Source of the DNA: JAUREX01 sp044356825
GTDB lineage: Bacteria > Pseudomonadota > Alphaproteobacteria > Rhodobacterales > Rhodobacteraceae
DNA: 9,226 bases
Assembly (NCBI GenBank): GCA_044356825.1
Contig: JBIKVM010000119.1
Location: forward strand, 1 to 9,226
Direction: 5' to 3'
Shown: in pieces, positions 1 through 5,831 of the stretch
Layout: the number at the start of each line of letters is the position of its first letter
Numbering within the stretch: position 1 is the stretch's first letter
Made by a program: the position numbers and the translations under genes
Notes under the pieces: model-generated
Database searches by the model: none
Told to the model about the DNA's origin: nothing
The model's input: only the letters and a program-made list of their open reading frames with translations

Positions 1-174
1 CCGCGCCAGATAGCGCGGTAGGCGGAAGATGCCGTGGCCGTCGGCACCAAGCAGATCGGCCTCGATCATCAGATCGGCAATCGTGCGCGCATCGGCCTCG
101 GGCAGGCCATTTGCCACGAGCGCGGCCGCCGCGAAGGCGGCGAGCCGCTCTGCGGGGATCAACTCTGCCGTCAT
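1..174 (-). CDS. Ldh2-family (malate/lactate/ureidoglycolate dehydrogenase type) oxidoreductase, N-terminal part
   Basis: Only the first 58 residues are in the window; the gene continues past base 1. Translation starts MTAELIPAERLAAF and reaches GADGHGIFRLPRYLAR, which matches the family signature G-x-D/N-x-HG-x-x-R-L-x-x-Y, with the conserved His at residue 47. Known members (malate, ureidoglycolate, sulfolactate and delta-1-piperideine-2-carboxylate dehydrogenases) are cytoplasmic NAD(P)-dependent enzymes that interconvert 2-hydroxy (or 2-amino/imino) acids and their 2-oxo forms. The ATG at 174 overlaps the stop of the upstream amidohydrolase in ATGA, so the two are probably translationally coupled and in one operon. 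The substrate cannot be told; a 2-hydroxy acid made or used by the neighbouring enzymes is the natural guess. Confidence 0.85.
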   Translation of the reverse strand, partial: MTAELIPAERLAAFAAAALVANGLPEADARTIADLMIEADLLGADGHGIFRLPRYLAR

Positions 175-1184
175 CGGGCGCCCCCGGCCGGGCGCAGCAG
201 GCGCTCGGCCGCCCCTGCGAGGATGGTCTCGCGCTCGCGCGCAGTGATGCGCAAGGAATCGATCACCTCAGGCAGGTCGTATTGCCCCATGTCGAAGGGA
301 TAGTCCGTCCCGAGCATGACCCGATCAGCCCCGGCGAGATCGACAAGGAACTGCAGCGGCGCGACATCGTGCAAGATCGTGTCGAAGAGCAGCCGATCGA
401 TCGAGGGGCCGGGCTCGCCCTTGAGGCGCACCTTGGCCTCGGCACGTTCCGCCCAGCCGTGGATCCAGCGCGCCTGCTGATAGGGCACGAAGCCCCCGCC
501 ATGGCTGAGGCAGACCTTGAGGCGCGGGAAGCGCTCCAGAACGCCCCCGAAGACAAGGCAGGCGGCCGCGATGGTGGTGTCGAGCGGATTGCCGATGAAG
601 TTCTGCAGGTAGTAGCTCCGCTGGCGGTCGATGCCCGCAACCTGCAGCGGATGGAGCAGGAGGAACGCCCCGAGCGCTTCGGCCCTGGCCCAGAGGACGT
701 CGAGTTCGGGAAGGTCGAGGTTGCGCCCTTCGATGTTCGTCCCGAGCATCGCCCCGACGAGGCCGCCCTCGGTCATCGCCCGCTCGAGCTCGGCTGCCGC
801 AATTTCGGGCGCCTGCATCGGCAGCGTCGCAAGGCCTTGGAAGCTCTGCGGGTTGGCGCGGCAGCGCGCGGCGATGGCATCGTTCTGGATCTTGCTCGCG
901 GTCAGCGCCGCGGCGGCGGGCTTGTCGTAGAGGACCGTCTGCGGGCTGACTGCCAGAAGTTGCCGGTCGAAGCCATAGCGCGCCATGTCGGCAAGACGGC
1001 GCTCGACATCCCAGCCACCTCGCGGAAAGGGGCGGTACTTTACGCCCGCGACATCGAGCACCGCCGATTCGTCGTCGATGGGCACGAGGGCAAAGCCGAT
1101 CTCCGGCAGCGCGTCCTGCAGAGCGGCTACGGTGTCGAGTTCCAGGATATGGGCGTGGATGTCATAGGTGGCAGGGCGGGTCAT
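171..1184 (-). CDS. ACMSD-family amidohydrolase (amidohydrolase 2; decarboxylase/hydrolase type)
   Basis: A 337-aa TIM-barrel metal-dependent enzyme close in pattern to 2-amino-3-carboxymuconate-6-semialdehyde decarboxylase. The metal site is complete: HAH at residues 10-12, His178 (LLLHPLQ), His228 (SHGGG) and Asp294 (GTDYPF). Arg55 in FPRGGWD aligns with the substrate-binding Arg of ACMSD (VVRENCWDPE in the human enzyme). Other family blocks are ATLPMQAPE (119-127) and GGVLERFPRLKVC (213-225). An upstream in-frame ATG at 1274 would add 30 residues inside the GntR gene; ATG 1184 is chosen because GGAAGGA lies just before it and the HxH motif then sits near the N-terminus, as in the family. 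The family also holds gamma-resorcylate and 5-carboxyvanillate decarboxylases and LigJ-type hydratases. No kynurenine-pathway genes are nearby, so the substrate is open. It lies 25 bases after GntR and overlaps the Ldh2-type gene by 4 bases. Confidence 0.93.
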   Translation of the reverse strand: MTRPATYDIHAHILELDTVAALQDALPEIGFALVPIDDESAVLDVAGVKYRPFPRGGWDVERRLADMARYGFDRQLLAVSPQTVLYDKPAAAALTASKIQNDAIAARCRANPQSFQGLATLPMQAPEIAAAELERAMTEGGLVGAMLGTNIEGRNLDLPELDVLWARAEALGAFLLLHPLQVAGIDRQRSYYLQNFIGNPLDTTIAAACLVFGGVLERFPRLKVCLSHGGGFVPYQQARWIHGWAERAEAKVRLKGEPGPSIDRLLFDTILHDVAPLQFLVDLAGADRVMLGTDYPFDMGQYDLPEVIDSLRITARERETILAGAAERLLRPAGGAR

Positions 1185-1209
1185 CTGGGTCCTTCCGGGA
1201 TGTGAGCGT

Positions 1210-1935
1210 TCAGCCGCGCGCGATTTCGAAGGAAAGCGCGAATCGGCCCGCGGGGTGAAGCGATTCGGTTGCAAGGTAGATCCGGCGGTCGAAGCCGCGG
1301 TAGCGGCGCCGGATCATGAGGGCAGGGGCGCCCGGTGCGGCATGAAGCCGATCGGCCCATTCCGTGGGGACCGGAGCAGAGAACACATCCACAAGCGCGA
1401 TCCGTGCCTGGATCCCGTGCTCTTCCTCGATCTGGCGCAAGAGCGGGCGGCCATCGGGGTTGGCCAAGTCGGCGACGCCGGCAAGCACAGGCCGGATCCA
1501 CGCTGTCAGCGCGGCAAAGGGCTGCCCGTCGGCGCGGCTGCGCCGGAGGGCCTCGAGCCGCACCCACTCCGTCCCCGAGGGGCAGTCGAGCAGCGCGGCG
1601 CGCTCACCCGACACGGCGACGGTGGTGGTCGAGATCTTCTCGCGCAGCGTTCCCTCGGGATATTGCAGCAATTCGCCGAAGTCCGACAGCGTCTGCACGA
1701 AGCCCGGCCGGGGCCGGTCGGCGATCACGAAGGTGCCATGGCCCTTCCGCGGCTCGACGAGACCGGCCGCGCGCAGGCTTGCCAGGGCGCGCCGCACAGT
1801 CGAGCGGCTGACGCCGTGCCGTTCGGCCAGTTCGTGCTCGGTCGGAAGCGCGAGCCCGACCGGGCAGGCGCCGGCCGCGATGTCGTCGCGAAGCCGGGCT
1901 TCGAGATCCTGGTGAAGTGCCCCCTTGCGGCTCAT
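1210..1935 (-). CDS. GntR-family transcriptional regulator, HutC subfamily (wHTH + UTRA)
   Basis: A 241-aa regulator. Residues about 5-75 form the winged helix-turn-helix, with the typical PTEHELAERHGVSRSTVRRALASLRAAGLVEPRKGHGTFV pattern split over residues 31-70 (recognition helix near SRSTVRRAL). Residues about 95-238 resemble the UTRA ligand-binding fold, ending with YLATESLHPAGRFALSFEIARG. HutC-type proteins are usually dimeric repressors that release DNA when a small acid or sugar derivative binds the UTRA domain. The ATG overlaps the stop of the upstream dehydrogenase (ATGA) and its Shine-Dalgarno lies in a potential hairpin loop (1936-1956). It sits inside the catabolic unit, so it probably controls this locus; a TGT-N4-ACA palindrome in front of tctC (9136-9149) is a plausible target. 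Confidence 0.95.
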   Translation of the reverse strand: MSRKGALHQDLEARLRDDIAAGACPVGLALPTEHELAERHGVSRSTVRRALASLRAAGLVEPRKGHGTFVIADRPRPGFVQTLSDFGELLQYPEGTLREKISTTTVAVSGERAALLDCPSGTEWVRLEALRRSRADGQPFAALTAWIRPVLAGVADLANPDGRPLLRQIEEEHGIQARIALVDVFSAPVPTEWADRLHAAPGAPALMIRRRYRGFDRRIYLATESLHPAGRFALSFEIARG

Positions 1936-2801
1936 CCGCCGGCCCTCCGCCGGCGGCGCAATGCGGCGATGATCGCCGCATTGTCGAGGTCGCCCTCACC
2001 CGCACCGATGCAATCGGCCATCATCGCCGCATAGGTGCGCGCGAAGGGAAGATCCTGCCCTGCGGCATCCGCCCCCGAAAGGATCAGCGCGAAGTCCTTC
2101 GCCGATTGCGCGACCCGGCCCTCGGGGTTGAAGTCGCCCTCGACCATGCGCCGGCCCTTCTCGGCCATCACCGCGGATTGGGCGGCACTTTCGCGAAACA
2201 GCCCAAGTGCCGTGGCGGCATCGATCCCCAGCGCTTCCGCAAGAACCAGCCCCTCGGCGAGTGCCGCGCGGTTGAGGCCGAGCACCAGATTGACCGCCAG
2301 CTTGACCCGCGCGCCATTCCCCGCCCGCCCGACCGGAATGACCCTGCGCCCGATGAGGGCGGCCGTCGGGGCGGCACGCGCGACCGCCTCGCTCCGACCG
2401 CCCAGGAACAGCGTCGCCTCCCCCCGGCGCAGTTGGCCCGAGGTGCCCGAGACGGGCGCCTCGACCAGGCTGATGCCGCGCGCCTCCGCCCGCCGTTCGA
2501 GCGCCTCGGCCGCCTCGGGCGCGCAGGTGACGTGCAGGAGGGCCAGCGCCGCGCCGCCTTGGGGGGCCGCGTCGATGACCTGTTGCGCCTGAACTGCGTC
2601 GAAGACCGCGATCAGGACCGTTCCGGTTGCCCATACCTCGGCCGGATCGGCGCTTTGCCCCCCGAGTGCGCCGAGGGCCGCGCAGCGATCGGGCATCGGA
2701 TCGTGCCCTCGCACCGCGATTCCCTGCGCCAGAAGGCGCGCCGCTGCCGCCTGACCGATCAGGCCGAGGCCGAAGATCCCCACCACCCTTGGCCCCGTCA
2801 T
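1932..2801 (-). CDS. NAD(P)-dependent beta-hydroxyacid dehydrogenase (HIBADH family), copy 2
   Basis: A 289-aa cytoplasmic enzyme. The N-terminal Rossmann fold has GLGLIG at 11-16 and an acidic residue at the end of strand 2 (GHDPMP), which in this family tends to favour NAD. The substrate signature is EAPVSGTSGQLRRGEATLFLGG (114-135). The catalytic Lys is K167 in VKLAVN with Asn171, and KD is at 235-236. Members oxidise beta-hydroxy acids such as 3-hydroxyisobutyrate, tartronate semialdehyde partners or threonate. It overlaps the upstream paralogue by 4 bases (2798-2801) and the GntR gene by 4 bases; GAGG with a 7-base spacer precedes the ATG. It differs from copy 1 in the signature (VSGT rather than MSGG) and ends in an odd LRRRRRAGG tail. 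The substrates of the two copies are probably different or sequential. Confidence 0.93.
   Translation of the reverse strand: MTGPRVVGIFGLGLIGQAAAARLLAQGIAVRGHDPMPDRCAALGALGGQSADPAEVWATGTVLIAVFDAVQAQQVIDAAPQGGAALALLHVTCAPEAAEALERRAEARGISLVEAPVSGTSGQLRRGEATLFLGGRSEAVARAAPTAALIGRRVIPVGRAGNGARVKLAVNLVLGLNRAALAEGLVLAEALGIDAATALGLFRESAAQSAVMAEKGRRMVEGDFNPEGRVAQSAKDFALILSGADAAGQDLPFARTYAAMMADCIGAGEGDLDNAAIIAALRRRRRAGG
1936..1956 (-). promoter_or_regulatory. Hairpin holding the Shine-Dalgarno of the GntR gene
   Basis: In the minus-strand mRNA, CCGCCGG and CCGGCGG can pair as a 7-bp stem whose loop CGGAGGG contains the GGAGGG ribosome-binding site. The 3' arm ends directly at the GntR ATG (1935), giving a 7-base spacer between the site and the start. 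The same bases encode the arginine-rich end of the upstream dehydrogenase, so a ribosome finishing that gene would melt the stem. This would tie regulator synthesis to translation of the dehydrogenase. The pairing is seen; the effect is inferred. Confidence 0.45.
1960..1982. repeat. Near-perfect 23-base palindrome inside the dehydrogenase 3' end
   Basis: The arms AATGCGGCGAT (1960-1970) and ATCGCCGCATT (1972-1982) are exact inverse complements around a single central base. It encodes part of NAAIIAALRR near the C-terminus of HIBADH copy 2. It may be a by-product of Ala/Ile/Arg codons in high-GC DNA, or add to the adjacent hairpin at 1936-1956. Confidence 0.6.
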
Positions 2802-3667
2802 TCGAGCGCCTCGCGCACGATGTCCTCGTATTCGCCGAAGAGCAGCGCGAAATCGCGGTCTGCCGGGGCGCGCGCCGCGGCCCGATCAAGCAGCCTCGAG
2901 GTGAGGGTCGTGAACGGGGCGAGGGCCCCGCTTTCCGCGCTGAAATCCCGCGCGAGGCGCAGGTCCTTGGCGAGCGTGCCAACCGCCGACTGGGCGCTCA
3001 GCGTTCCCGAGAGGATGTCGCGGGGAAAGCGCACCTCGCTCACATAGCTGCGGGCGTTGCCGGCGTTCAGCACCTCCACGGCGCGCTCGGGAGCGATCCC
3101 GGCGCGCGCCGCGAGGCGCAGCCCCTCGCAGGTGGCAAGGAACGTCGCGTGCAGGACGGCGTTGTGCACAAGCTTCATCGCGTGCCCCGACCCCGCCGGG
3201 CCGAGGTGGGTGATCCGGCCGGCGAAATCGGCCAGGATCGGGCGCAGACGCGCGAGATCCGCGGGCGCACCGCCGACCATCAGGCTCAGGGTTCCAGCTT
3301 CGGCGCCGGCGGCGCCACCGCTCATCGGGGCGTCGAGATATGTGATGTCGCGTGCCGCGAGATCGCGCGCCAAGCCGCGGCTGTGACCGGGGTCGGATGT
3401 CGAGAGGTCGATGACCGCCAGCCCCGGCGCCGCCATGCCATCGAGGGCAGCCGCGACTTCGACCGAGGTCGGAACGGCAAAAAGCAAGACCCTGCACCCC
3501 GCCCGGACAAGTCCTGCCGGATCCGTGGCGATGACGCCGTGGCGGTCCGCGGTCCGTTCGGCGCGGGCTGGATCAATGTCCCAGACGCCCCCGAGCCGGC
3601 CCGCGGCGGCGAGCCGTCCCGCGATGCCCCCGCCCATCCGGCCAAGCCCGACCAGACCTGCACGCAT
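2798..3667 (-). CDS. NAD(P)-dependent beta-hydroxyacid dehydrogenase (HIBADH family), copy 1
   Basis: A 289-aa enzyme of the 3-hydroxyisobutyrate / tartronate-semialdehyde / threonate dehydrogenase family. GLGRMG at 7-12 is the dinucleotide loop and D30/D32 end the second strand. DAPMSGGAAGAEAGTLSLMVGG (112-133) is the substrate-binding signature. The catalytic Lys is K165 in HAMKLVHN with Asn169, and KD at 234-235 lies in the C-terminal helical domain. In-frame ATGs also occur at 3691 and 3682; ATG 3667 is preferred because GAGGG sits 4 bases before it and the product then begins directly with the Rossmann strand (MRAGLVGLGRMGG). It is the first gene of the left minus-strand unit and overlaps copy 2 by 4 bases. 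No clear promoter was seen in the 89-base divergent gap. See the finding on 3668-3764 for a possible longer N-terminus. Confidence 0.92.
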   Translation of the reverse strand: MRAGLVGLGRMGGGIAGRLAAAGRLGGVWDIDPARAERTADRHGVIATDPAGLVRAGCRVLLFAVPTSVEVAAALDGMAAPGLAVIDLSTSDPGHSRGLARDLAARDITYLDAPMSGGAAGAEAGTLSLMVGGAPADLARLRPILADFAGRITHLGPAGSGHAMKLVHNAVLHATFLATCEGLRLAARAGIAPERAVEVLNAGNARSYVSEVRFPRDILSGTLSAQSAVGTLAKDLRLARDFSAESGALAPFTTLTSRLLDRAAARAPADRDFALLFGEYEDIVREALE

Positions 3668-3756
3668 GCTGCCCTCATTCATGTGCGGCATCGTCTGGAC
3701 CTTGTCGTTGGCCTGCGCGATGGTGCGCCGGAGGTTCTTCCGAGCGAGGCAACATC

Positions 3757-4668
3757 GTGGTCATTCCCCTCCGCGCCGCCGGTTATCAGGGCGAGACGTC
3801 CGTCCACACCCGTGCCCTGCGCCATCTGGCGCAGAGCATCCACGGCAAGGGATTTTCCCCCGACATCACTGCCGATCTGACGGCGACGGGTCGGCCCGCG
3901 ACGGATCTTCTGTCCATGACCGAGGCAGGAGAGCTGGAGCTGTGCTATTTCGCCTCGTCCTATCTCGCCGATCGGGTGCCCGAGCTTGGGGTGCTCGACC
4001 TGCCGTTCCGCGGGGCCGGGGCAGGGGTCTTGCAACCTGGCGTGACGCGTGGCGCGCGGTTGCGCGCCACGCTCGAGGCGGCGGTGGCACGGCACACCGG
4101 GCTTGCGGTGATCGGCTTTTGGGACAATGGCGCGCGGCACTTCACCAACAGCGTCCGTCCGCTTCGCCACCCGGACGATTGCGCGGGACTCGTCATCCGG
4201 ACCATGCGCTCCGATCTGCACCAGGCAAGCTTTGCGGCACTCGGGTTCGTGCCGCGCTACATCGACGTCAAGGATTATCCGGCCGCCGTGCGGACGGGCG
4301 AGGTTACGGCGCAGGAGAACCCGGTCACCAACATCGTGCTCTTCAATGTGGCGGATTCGCATCGCTTCATGACCCGCACGGGGCATTTCAAGGGTGTCAC
4401 GCTCGTGCTTGCGAATGCCGCCTGGCGCAACGGATTGCCCCACCCCGCGCGGGCCGATCTCGAACGCGCGATGGTCGCGGCCTCGCGCCATCAGGCGGCG
4501 CTTGCGGCTGCCGAGGAAGAGGCGGGTCTTGCGACCCTTCGCGCGGCCGGGATGGAGATCCTCGACGACGGCGGCTGGGATGCACAGGCTTTTCGCGCGG
4601 CAACGGCACCCGTCGCCGAGGCCGCGCTGGCCAGGCTCGATCCTGGCCTGATCGCCTGTCTGCCGTGA
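3757..4668 (+). CDS. TRAP transporter DctP-type substrate-binding protein, no visible signal peptide
   Basis: A 303-aa protein with clear DctP-family blocks: SVHTRALRHLAQSI near the N-terminus, GELELCYFASSYLADRVPELGVLDLPF (58-84), GFWDNGARHFTN (120-131), LVIRTMRSDLHQASFAALG (145-163) and GEVTAQENPVTNI (181-193). Arg148 matches the Arg that binds the ligand carboxylate in DctP proteins. The start is GTG at 3757, preceded by GAGG with an 8-base spacer; no ATG start lies upstream in frame. The mature-like sequence (VIPLRAAGYQGE) begins at once, so there is no hydrophobic export signal, unlike typical DctP. It is the only plus-strand gene, convergent with the Gfo/Idh gene, and no DctQ or DctM lies in the window. 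The stretch after DLPF (85-108, Gly/Arg/Ala-rich) looks poorly conserved and overlaps a strong inverted repeat. It could be a cytosolic binding or sensor protein, a partner of distant TRAP subunits, or a decayed gene. Confidence 0.85.
   Translation: MVIPLRAAGYQGETSVHTRALRHLAQSIHGKGFSPDITADLTATGRPATDLLSMTEAGELELCYFASSYLADRVPELGVLDLPFRGAGAGVLQPGVTRGARLRATLEAAVARHTGLAVIGFWDNGARHFTNSVRPLRHPDDCAGLVIRTMRSDLHQASFAALGFVPRYIDVKDYPAAVRTGEVTAQENPVTNIVLFNVADSHRFMTRTGHFKGVTLVLANAAWRNGLPHPARADLERAMVAASRHQAALAAAEEEAGLATLRAAGMEILDDGGWDAQAFRAATAPVAEAALARLDPGLIACLP
4047..4072. repeat. Strong inverted repeat inside the DctP-type gene
   Basis: GCGTGGCGCG (4047-4056) and CGCGCCACGC (4063-4072) are exact inverse complements with a 6-base loop. 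It lies in the Gly/Arg/Ala-rich stretch after DLPF, encoding TRGARLRAT, where the protein looks least like its family. It is probably a codon-bias by-product, but it could also mark a small insertion. Confidence 0.6.
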
Positions 4669-4737
4669 TGCCGCGTCCAATTCCGATCCCCATCCCGGTC
4701 GCGATTGCCGGTCGCACAAAGATGCGCCGCTTCCCCC

Positions 4738-5820
4738 CTACGCGCCGCGCGCCGCCGCCTTGATTTCGGCGAGGTCTGCGAGCGCCGAGTTCGAAAGGGG
4801 CAGATCGACCGGCGCATTGCGCTCTGCCGAGATGTCGGCTGCCGAATAGGCCTCCATCACCATGCGCGCATGGCTGGGTTCGACCATCACCGGCCGGTCC
4901 ATCAGGCAGGCCTCGAGGAAGTGGATCGTCTCGGGCCCCATCTGGCCCGCGAAGACATGATCCACATGTTCCCCGGGCATCGTCGACATCGTGAACTGCG
5001 TTCCGCCCGACACGGTGTTGAGCCAGTGGTCGCGCGCGGTATCGTCGAGCATCAGCGCCCCGTCGGTGCCCGTGATCTCGATCCAGGTCGAGCAATAGTT
5101 CGGATAGGACGGCGGCAGGTTCCAGCCCCCGCCGAGGGTGACGACGACACCGTTGTCCATCGTCACGATCGACCACATGCAATCATACGAGCCGTTGAGC
5201 GGCTGCATGTAGCCATAGGCCCCCTGCGAATAGACCCGGAGCGGCTTTGCGGGCGCGAGCAGCCAGAAGACGAAATCGAGATCATGGGTCGATTCCATCG
5301 CGGCCGGCGACAGCTTCACCCGGTTGGCGATCTTCGAGCCCAGCGAGCGCGACAGGTGCCGGCTGACCAGCACGTTCACGACCTTGCCGAGCGTGCCGTC
5401 GGCGATCTTCTTCTTGGCGTAGGCGATCTTGGGGTTGAAGCGCTGCGAATAGCCGATCGTGAACTTCAGGTTGTTCTGCCGGCTGATGTTGATGAGGTCG
5501 TCTGCCTCCCACAGTTCGAGCGCGATCGGCTTCTCGAGCAGCACATGCTTGCCGGCCCGCAGGCAGTCGCGGGCGATCGGATAATGCGTGGGCTCGGGGG
5601 TGGTCGAGATGTAAACGACCTCGATCGCGGGATTGGCGAGGATGTCGCGGTAATCCGTGGTGGCCGTCGCCGCATTCGTCATGGCCTTCACCTCGGCCAG
5701 ACGGTCGGGGCGGATCTCGCAGATGTGCAGCTTGTCGACGAGTGCCGACTGCGCAAGCGAGAGCGCGCGGATCCCCCCGCACCAGCCTGTACCGATGACC
5801 GCGACTTCGACCTGTCTCAT
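4738..5820 (-). CDS. Gfo/Idh/MocA-family NAD(P)-dependent oxidoreductase
   Basis: A 360-aa cytoplasmic enzyme. The Rossmann loop is GTGWCG (10-15), followed by CEIRPDRL. EKPIALELWEADDL at 96-109 contains the family EKP motif with catalytic Lys97. The C-terminal alpha/beta domain includes ESTHDLDFVFWLL (176-188) with His179. The family oxidises or reduces sugars, inositols, sugar acids and some cyclic acids, so the substrate is not predictable. ATG 5820 is chosen because the sequence starts directly with the first Rossmann strand (MRQVEVAVIGTG) and GGGAAG lies 6 bases before it; the open frame runs much further upstream, but that part is only the antisense-side shadow of tctA. It begins 11 bases after the tctA stop, which places it in the transporter operon and suggests it acts on the imported compound or a close derivative. 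Confidence 0.93.
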   Translation of the reverse strand: MRQVEVAVIGTGWCGGIRALSLAQSALVDKLHICEIRPDRLAEVKAMTNAATATTDYRDILANPAIEVVYISTTPEPTHYPIARDCLRAGKHVLLEKPIALELWEADDLINISRQNNLKFTIGYSQRFNPKIAYAKKKIADGTLGKVVNVLVSRHLSRSLGSKIANRVKLSPAAMESTHDLDFVFWLLAPAKPLRVYSQGAYGYMQPLNGSYDCMWSIVTMDNGVVVTLGGGWNLPPSYPNYCSTWIEITGTDGALMLDDTARDHWLNTVSGGTQFTMSTMPGEHVDHVFAGQMGPETIHFLEACLMDRPVMVEPSHARMVMEAYSAADISAERNAPVDLPLSNSALADLAEIKAAARGA

Positions 5821-5831
5821 TCCTGTCTTCC

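Noticed and set aside
111..1205. A 364-codon plus-strand open frame opposite the amidohydrolase.
   Set aside because: It shows antisense-type composition without domains, while the minus frame has a complete metal-binding site.
3666..3750. A hydrophobic peptide MLPSFMCGIVWTLSLACAM on plus, considered as a lost signal peptide for the DctP-type protein.
   Set aside because: It is in a different frame, its basic residues follow rather than precede the hydrophobic stretch, and it is the complement of polar, coding-like minus-strand sequence.
1917..3880. Two long plus-strand open frames across the dehydrogenase genes.
   Set aside because: They are Arg/Pro/Ala-rich and cross gene boundaries on the other strand; the minus frames carry all HIBADH motifs and ATGA overlaps.
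4669..4737. The convergent gap between the DctP-type and Gfo/Idh genes, considered as a bidirectional terminator.
   Set aside because: It holds only an 8-base direct repeat (CCGGTCGC at 4695-4702 and 4708-4715); no stable stem with a T tract was seen on either strand.
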